A DNA stretch of 10,702 nt from an uncultured Pseudomonadota bacterium. GTDB lineage: Bacteria; Myxococcota_A; UBA9042; CAIXZC01. Position numbers and translations under genes: made by a program. Where the stretch lies: the NCBI GenBank assembly GCA_937876385.1, contig CALFHQ010000228.1, forward strand, positions 1-10,702, written 5' to 3'. The notes beneath the pieces are model-generated. The model saw nothing but the letters and a program-made list of their open reading frames with translations, did no database searches and had not been told where the DNA came from. Each line of letters opens with the position of its first letter. Position 1 is the stretch's first letter. Positions 6,958 to 10,702 of the stretch are shown here, piece by piece.

Positions 6958-9740
6958 ACGGTGGAAACATGACCAGAACAACTTTGCGCACTCTCAGCCT
7001 GTTCCTTTGGGCTTCCGTCTGGAGTGTTTCTTGTGGGAACTCAAGCGAGACCTCCAACAACAACAGCAACTTCCAAGTCGAAAAGGTGAAGGTGGCACAG
7101 CTTCACTACCAGATCGTCGAGGAAGGGCAAGGGGACGCCAGTGAATTGCCCCTGGACCCCCTTGTGCCAGGTCAACTGCTCCTGGACACAGACTCAATGA
7201 ACTACTCACGGGCAGTCACTGGTCCCATTACTTTCGACGGTCTCGAAGTCATGGAGACCTGGCACTCGAGCGGCGTAGCCACCTTCGAAGCCAACACCAG
7301 CGACGGACTGGTGCGCTACGGAGATGACGAAAAGGGAATACCCATCGAAGCCCTGCTGCTGGCCCCCGCAAGCGTCAAGTTGGGGATGAAGTGGACCTGC
7401 GCCGGCAGAGAATTCGAAGTCACACAGCGAGTAGAAGAAGCCACCGCCTGGGGGCTGCGCCCGGTGTGGACCATTGAGGATCGTCTCATTGGCAAAGACC
7501 TGTCCGAATGCACCCGAGTCTACGTCGAGGGGCACGGGGTACGCATGGACACCTGCCTTTCGTCGGCTGTTTTTGACTCGGCCATCGAGTTATTGGAACC
7601 CCTCATCCCCATCGAAGCGCCTAAGACAAGCCCAGCGGAATCGCTGAAAGTCGCGGGAATCCAATGGGGAATTCCCCTGGGCGCTCAGCATCTCTGGGGA
7701 ATCGATATCGACCCCGGGCAATCTCCTATCGTTGTCTCGGTTCAAGGTCAACAAAACACCAGGTTGTTGTGGGGTTGGGTAGAAGACGACGCCCGCACCT
7801 GCTTGCAAGTGGAACCAAACGGAGACATCTTCGAGCGCCATCCTTCTCCAGTGCTGTCAGACCTGCTGCACGGAGACGTTTCTGTCTTGCGGGCAGCGCC
7901 GACTTGCCCCTGGGGAGAGTTTCACGAAGGACAGTGGTTGTGGGTGGGCAACCGTCACGCTGCCAAGGCCTGGATGCGTCCTGACGGCTCGGGTGGCGTC
8001 TGGTATGGACAATGCGGCGACAAAGGGTCCCTCAATGGAAAGGACGCACACCTGGTTTCAGACACAATGCTCGCCTTGATGGGCTGGGAAGGGGATGGGG
8101 AGCCCACCGCAATCCTGTGGAACTCCATCGGCGAAACAGCTTGGGGCTCAATGGAACCCCTGGTCGGACAGTTGGTTGGAGGTGGCCCGATCTTCACGTT
8201 GACCCCACCCCAGGCTACAAACGAGACACTACCCATCGGAATGGTCATGCCCTCCGGCCTCATGGCAAACACCACCTTAGACTTCGACGGACAATTCGGA
8301 GCCGTCGCCATTGGGGCCTACTTTGGCCCCTTCTACACCGTCAGAGCCACCCCCACCATGAGAGATACTCTGATGGTATCACCCGGGGGAAATATCGACC
8401 GGATGGTCTTGGAAGACAATGGCTGGCAGAGACAGCCCATCGCCTCGGTGGAGGTTCCCTATGGCAATTCGGGCTTCGTGGGGGGCTTCGTCGTCCCGGA
8501 CGACAGCGGCGGCGAGCACCTCCTCCTCTTTACCCGGGTCTTTCCCAAATGGACCTTCGACATGGGAGATGGAACATCCGAAGAAACCGTCCAGCCCATG
8601 ACTTTGGCCTGGACCGCTCCCATTCCAGACGAACCACCGACTCGGCCATGGCTTTCGGCACTCTCGGTAACTGCCGAGAAGATTGGAGCCGACGTGCGGG
8701 TCTGTTGGCCCCCTGCCGGAGAACCCGAAGTCGACGGATGGACGTTGGGAGGAGCCGCGCCTCAAGAAGTCAGTCCGCACTTCGAGAATCGCCAGTGCAT
8801 CGCACTCTTCCGGGACGTGAACAAGGCCCTGGATGCCAGCGAACCTGGCGGCATGGTGGTGGAAGGACCCGTGCCCGGCGTGGGGAGAATGCGCATTGCC
8901 ATGGTTCCAGGAGCAGGGGAATCTTCCAACAGGACCTTCGGCGGAGGAGCCCCCCTTCTCGGCGGTGGTTTCGCTGCCAGCAACGGCATCTTTGGAGCCG
9001 GCGGTGTCCTCACAAAGCCGATGCTTCTCAACGCACCCTACGCCGAATTCTACAACGACATAGGGGGAAATGGACTCTGGTACTGGGTCAAAGGGGCCAA
9101 CGACAAGGGGCTTCACCTGGTGAACCGGGACGGAGTGAATAACCTCTTTGGTCCTGTGGGTGGAGAAATTGTGGCCTACCCCTACGGCGGAGGCATCGTC
9201 ATCTGGAACGAAATGGACCATAGCCGCTGGTTCCATCCAGACGGCACGGTGGAAGAGGTTCTGGACAACTACTACAAACTCTACAACGTCGGGTACCTCT
9301 CCGACGGGCGGTCCTGCGGCAACGGATACGACGGAGCAGCCGAGTTCAAGGAGTCGGTGTACTGCTACTCGCCTGATGGAGAAGAGACGCTGGTGTCAAA
9401 CTCCGTGGACCACTCCTTTGGAACAGGCAAGAACAACCCATTCTACCCCATCGCCGACCGGTACTTTGTAAACGCCAATTGGTTGGGTACATGGCTCGTG
9501 GACGCCGACGAACAAACCATTGAGCCGTATTCCGAAGCGACCCAGATGGGCAACATGGTCTATGCCGCAGACGGAACCCTCATGGGACAACTCGACGGTG
9601 CATGGGTAGAATTCACCGCGGCCGGCCCCACCCCCCTGGAGCTGGGCCCCTACAAAGACCAGGTGACTAGCCTCTACGTGGACGAGGAGCTGCTCATCCT
9701 GTTCCTGAACGACGGCACCACCGCCCGTCTGGCCCGCTAA
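6954..9740 (+). CDS. Predicted lipoprotein with propeller-like C-terminus, paralog of the preceding module
   Basis: This gene encodes 928 residues from the ATG at 6954, which overlaps the upstream stop by ATGA. A second ATG at 6969 (923 residues) is preceded by GGTGG and gives a cleaner leader, MTRTTLRTLSLFLWASVW. Either start ends in a relaxed lipobox SVS-Cys (Cys27 from the first ATG), followed by an Asn/Ser-rich linker, so lipid anchoring is likely. Residues from about 90 to 190 include a region resembling LLLAPASVKLGMKW. Residues from 578 hold GADVRVCWP..GWTLGG, and residues 636-646 are VEGPVPGVGRM, both shared with the upstream paralog. The last 250 residues are rich in Gly, Trp, Tyr and Asp with blade-like repeats and end FLNDGTTARLAR. 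No enzyme motif is visible. Role unknown; probably a surface or periplasmic partner of its paralog, and the last gene of the operon. No terminator-like hairpin follows. Confidence 0.85.
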   Translation: MNGGNMTRTTLRTLSLFLWASVWSVSCGNSSETSNNNSNFQVEKVKVAQLHYQIVEEGQGDASELPLDPLVPGQLLLDTDSMNYSRAVTGPITFDGLEVMETWHSSGVATFEANTSDGLVRYGDDEKGIPIEALLLAPASVKLGMKWTCAGREFEVTQRVEEATAWGLRPVWTIEDRLIGKDLSECTRVYVEGHGVRMDTCLSSAVFDSAIELLEPLIPIEAPKTSPAESLKVAGIQWGIPLGAQHLWGIDIDPGQSPIVVSVQGQQNTRLLWGWVEDDARTCLQVEPNGDIFERHPSPVLSDLLHGDVSVLRAAPTCPWGEFHEGQWLWVGNRHAAKAWMRPDGSGGVWYGQCGDKGSLNGKDAHLVSDTMLALMGWEGDGEPTAILWNSIGETAWGSMEPLVGQLVGGGPIFTLTPPQATNETLPIGMVMPSGLMANTTLDFDGQFGAVAIGAYFGPFYTVRATPTMRDTLMVSPGGNIDRMVLEDNGWQRQPIASVEVPYGNSGFVGGFVVPDDSGGEHLLLFTRVFPKWTFDMGDGTSEETVQPMTLAWTAPIPDEPPTRPWLSALSVTAEKIGADVRVCWPPAGEPEVDGWTLGGAAPQEVSPHFENRQCIALFRDVNKALDASEPGGMVVEGPVPGVGRMRIAMVPGAGESSNRTFGGGAPLLGGGFAASNGIFGAGGVLTKPMLLNAPYAEFYNDIGGNGLWYWVKGANDKGLHLVNRDGVNNLFGPVGGEIVAYPYGGGIVIWNEMDHSRWFHPDGTVEEVLDNYYKLYNVGYLSDGRSCGNGYDGAAEFKESVYCYSPDGEETLVSNSVDHSFGTGKNNPFYPIADRYFVNANWLGTWLVDADEQTIEPYSEATQMGNMVYAADGTLMGQLDGAWVEFTAAGPTPLELGPYKDQVTSLYVDEELLILFLNDGTTARLAR
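6960..6971 (+). promoter_or_regulatory. Possible ribosome binding site for the second ATG of the lipoprotein gene
   Basis: GGTGG at 6960-6964 sits four bases before the ATG at 6969, closer than ideal. The first ATG at 6954 has only a weak GCGGGTG upstream but benefits from the ATGA overlap. The two starts differ by MNGGN only, and both keep the lipoprotein signal. Confidence 0.35.
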
Positions 9741-9913
9741 ACAGGGTCATCTCGACCAGCGATCATCCCCGTAGGCTGCGTCAGTCGGCTCATGGCTTGC
9801 TCGAAGTACCAAATGTACGCCTCCGCTGCCATGTGCGCCGACTTCCTTGCCTGCAGGGCGCTCACTGCCCGAGCTAACCCTGTTTGATTCTCAATCAACA
9901 AGATCCTGTTTAG
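9737..9913. repeat. Short inverted repeat pair beginning at the last stop codon of the operon
   Basis: CTAAACAGGGTC at 9737-9748 faces its near reverse complement GATCCTGTTTAG at 9902-9913 (11 of 12 positions match). The left arm includes the stop codon at 9738-9740. A third, looser copy, CCTGTTTGAT, lies near 9883. The arms are about 150 bases apart, too far for a simple terminator. They may be the ends of a small MITE-like insertion or may be chance. Confidence 0.3.
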
Positions 9914-9978
9914 ATACGAAAGCCTTCCCTCAGTCACAATCCCAAACCCCCGAGATGTCCCGAGGGCCCATCATTAGG
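9741..9978. other. Intergenic region without a convincing gene
   Basis: Apart from the inverted repeat, I see no gene or terminator here. A 66-codon minus-strand frame (9737-9937) starts at GTG and uses many A/T-ending codons unlike the operon, so it is not called. A weak GGGC/GCCC hairpin at 9856-9870 has no U-tract. Confidence 0.5.
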
Positions 9979-10044
9979 GTCGCCATTGCCGTCCCCGTCC
10001 CCGTCCCCGTCGCCGTTGCCGTCGCCGTCGCCGTCGCCGTCGCC
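9979..10044. repeat. Hexanucleotide tandem array, 11 units of GTCGCC type
   Basis: Eleven consecutive six-base units occur: GTCGCC, ATTGCC, three GTCCCC, GTCGCC, GTTGCC and four GTCGCC. The variant units cluster, as expected from slippage or unequal exchange. On the minus strand one frame reads Gly-Asp/Gly-Asn repeats, preceded by NCTWFIDV and followed by PNDG, which resembles Asp-rich calcium-binding linkers. No start codon in that frame supports a complete gene. Confidence 0.9.
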
Positions 10045-10069
10045 GACATCAATGAACCAGGTGCAGTTG

Positions 10070-10077
10070 CCCCCCCC
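10070..10077. repeat. Eight-C homopolymer tract
   Basis: A run of eight C (eight G on the minus strand) lies between the hexamer array and the tRNA promoter. Such tracts slip easily. A slip here would join a 20-codon minus-strand frame starting at ATG 10111 to the Gly-Asp frame. It is a structural observation only. Confidence 0.6.
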
Positions 10078-10094
10078 AACCAGCGCCTTTTCTC

Positions 10095-10123
10095 TTGACA
10101 GAACCGTCCATTCGACCTAAATA
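10095..10123 (+). promoter_or_regulatory. Sigma-70-type promoter of the tRNA gene
   Basis: A perfect TTGACA (10095-10100) is separated by 17 bases from TAAATA (10118-10123), which matches the -10 consensus at three of six positions. Transcription would start near 10130, about a dozen bases before the mature tRNA. The strong -35 and exact spacing in front of a stable RNA gene make this a good call despite the weak -10. Confidence 0.6.
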
Positions 10124-10142
10124 GTGGGGTGTTGAAAATTGG

Positions 10143-10217
<75 letters not shown>

Positions 10218-10220
10218 TTG

Positions 10221-10247
10221 AAACCCGGCGTAATTGCCGGGTTTTTT
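10221..10247 (+). terminator. Rho-independent terminator of the tRNA gene
   Basis: AAACCCGGC (10221-10229) pairs perfectly with GCCGGGTTT (10236-10244) around the loop GTAATT, and the T-run continues to 10247. A nine-pair GC-rich stem running into a run of six T is a textbook intrinsic terminator placed just after the tRNA. Confidence 0.93.
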
Positions 10248-10356
10248 CGTTAAGGCACCGCCCGAAAATCGGCCCTGGGTGGCAGCAAGGCATGCGCATC
10301 TGACCGTGAGGCATCCCCACATCTCTTTCGGACCGAGTCAGGCTCCAATGTCCCGT

Positions 10357-10535
10357 GGCGCTGAAGGTGCCTCGGGGCGCACGCCATCGGTGTGTTGGTA
10401 GAGTAGCCTGGGGTGAGGGCGCTGTAGGTGCCCTTACCCCAGGACCAGGATATTGATATGAAAACCCGCACGCTGTAGGTGTGCGAGTAGAATGACGTCG
10501 ATTCAACCTCCCAATTGGCGGACCTACAGCCCGCC
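10357..10535. repeat. Cluster of five stem-loops sharing the tip GCY-N3-GGT
   Basis: Four hairpins point right: 10357-10371, 10379-10395, 10407-10443 and 10467-10485. One is inverted: 10517-10535. All share the tip GCT or GCC, a three-base loop (GAA, ATC, GTA, GTA, GTA) and GGT. Their lower stems differ but remain paired: GGC/GCC, GCAC/GTGT, GGGC/GCCC, CGCAC/GTGCG and GGCGG/CCGCC. The first four fall into two units of 'GGC-type then GCAC-type hairpin', each unit followed by GAGTAG, which suggests an old tandem duplication. Conserved tips on changing but paired stems point to selection on a folded RNA or single-stranded DNA. No known RNA family was recognised. Confidence 0.65.
10407..10443. 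repeat. Long hairpin with GTAG at its 5' foot (REP-like)
   Basis: CCTGGGGTGAGGGC (10407-10420) pairs with 10430-10443 through all 14 positions, one being G-U, and the inner GCT/GGT adds three more pairs around a GTA loop. GTAG (10403-10406) lies directly before the stem, as in REP elements recognised by RAYT transposases. No T-run follows, so it is not an intrinsic terminator. Confidence 0.6.
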
Positions 10536-10702
10536 GAAATCATTTTTGGGGACAAGCCGTGAAGCATAGGGGTCAGGCCCTTTCGTTTTTCCTTTAATTG
10601 AAGGCTTGCGTCTTCGGCACACGATGGGCACAGCTCCTGGACTGGCGGGGTTAACAAGCCATTGCTGGTGTTCCTGTCCCAGAATCGAGTCAGCCCCCAA
10701 AG

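Larger units (their letters stand above)
10335..10698. repeat. Three dispersed copies of a GRGTCAG(G/C)CYC motif
   Basis: GAGTCAGGCTCC (10335-10346), GGGTCAGGCCCT (10570-10581) and GAGTCAGCCCCC (10687-10698) share a core and orientation. From memory, GGGGTCAGG-type sequences often flank IS200-like or RAYT transposase genes in related environmental bacteria; I could not check this. The copies bracket the stem-loop cluster. Confidence 0.4.
10248..10702. other. Gene-poor region of repeats and hairpins downstream of the tRNA
   Basis: Besides the stem-loop cluster and the motif copies, this stretch holds a near-palindrome CCTTTAATTGAAGG (10591-10604) and no recognisable gene. A minus-strand frame is open from the right edge to 10250 (about 151 codons) but matches no family I know and runs through all the hairpins, so I leave it uncalled. 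The region reads best as decayed mobile-element DNA. Confidence 0.45.

Noticed and set aside
9856..9870. GGGC/GCCC hairpin as a terminator of the operon
   Set aside because: Four-pair stem, no T-run, and more than 100 bases after the stop.
9737..9937. 66-codon minus-strand frame starting with GTG
   Set aside because: Codon use is unlike the operon, only a distant G-run could serve as a ribosome binding site, and no family is recognised.
10357..10535. CRISPR array or integron attC sites
   Set aside because: The repeats are unevenly spaced, too short, differ in stem sequence and include an inverted copy. The attC core sequences are absent.
10250..10702. Minus-strand open frame entering from the right edge (CPSC and KEKRKGLTP segments)
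   Set aside because: It is open for about 151 codons but has no recognisable domain, runs through all five hairpins and the repeated motifs, and its end near the tRNA terminator looks accidental. More sequence to the right would settle it.

Overview
The window looks like chromosomal DNA from a GC-rich member of the former deltaproteobacteria (Myxococcota or Bradymonadales type). This is inferred from a MYXO-CTERM-like anchor (Cys, hydrophobic segment, RRKR), a thrombospondin-type-3-like DxDxDG motif, relaxed lipoboxes, an N-terminally open MORN_2 repeat protein and GC-rich third codon positions. I cannot name the species.

Positions 1-9740 hold one tightly packed plus-strand operon. It starts inside a gene for a protein made of MORN_2 (YwqK-like) repeats (2-892). 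That gene overlaps by ATGA a very large reading frame (889-6957, 2022 codons) for an exported protein. The large frame overlaps by ATGA a third gene (6954-9740) for a predicted lipoprotein. The large frame appears to be two proteins read as one. The first 1104 residues form an exported beta-propeller-like protein ending in a MYXO-CTERM-like anchor. About 16 residues later comes a lipoprotein signal and a 900-residue module that is a clear paralog of the third gene's product. The junction looks like an ATGA overlap that lost two bases. The products probably act together at the cell surface, but no biochemical role can be read from the sequence.

Positions 9741-10142 are non-coding as far as I can tell. 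They hold an inverted repeat next to the last stop codon, an 11-unit hexanucleotide array that reads Gly-Asp on the minus strand, an 8-C homopolymer and a promoter-like TTGACA/TAAATA pair. This promoter faces a complete tRNA-Gly(CCC) gene (10143-10217), which is followed at once by a rho-independent terminator (10221-10247).

Positions 10248-10702 have no convincing gene. They hold five small stem-loops that share the tip GCY-N3-GGT while the lower stems differ and stay paired. Hairpin 3 has a 17-pair stem and GTAG at its 5' foot. Three copies of a GRGTCAG-type motif surround the cluster. This resembles REP/RAYT- or IS200-like debris beside a tRNA gene. With the fused two-protein frame, it is the most interesting part of the window.
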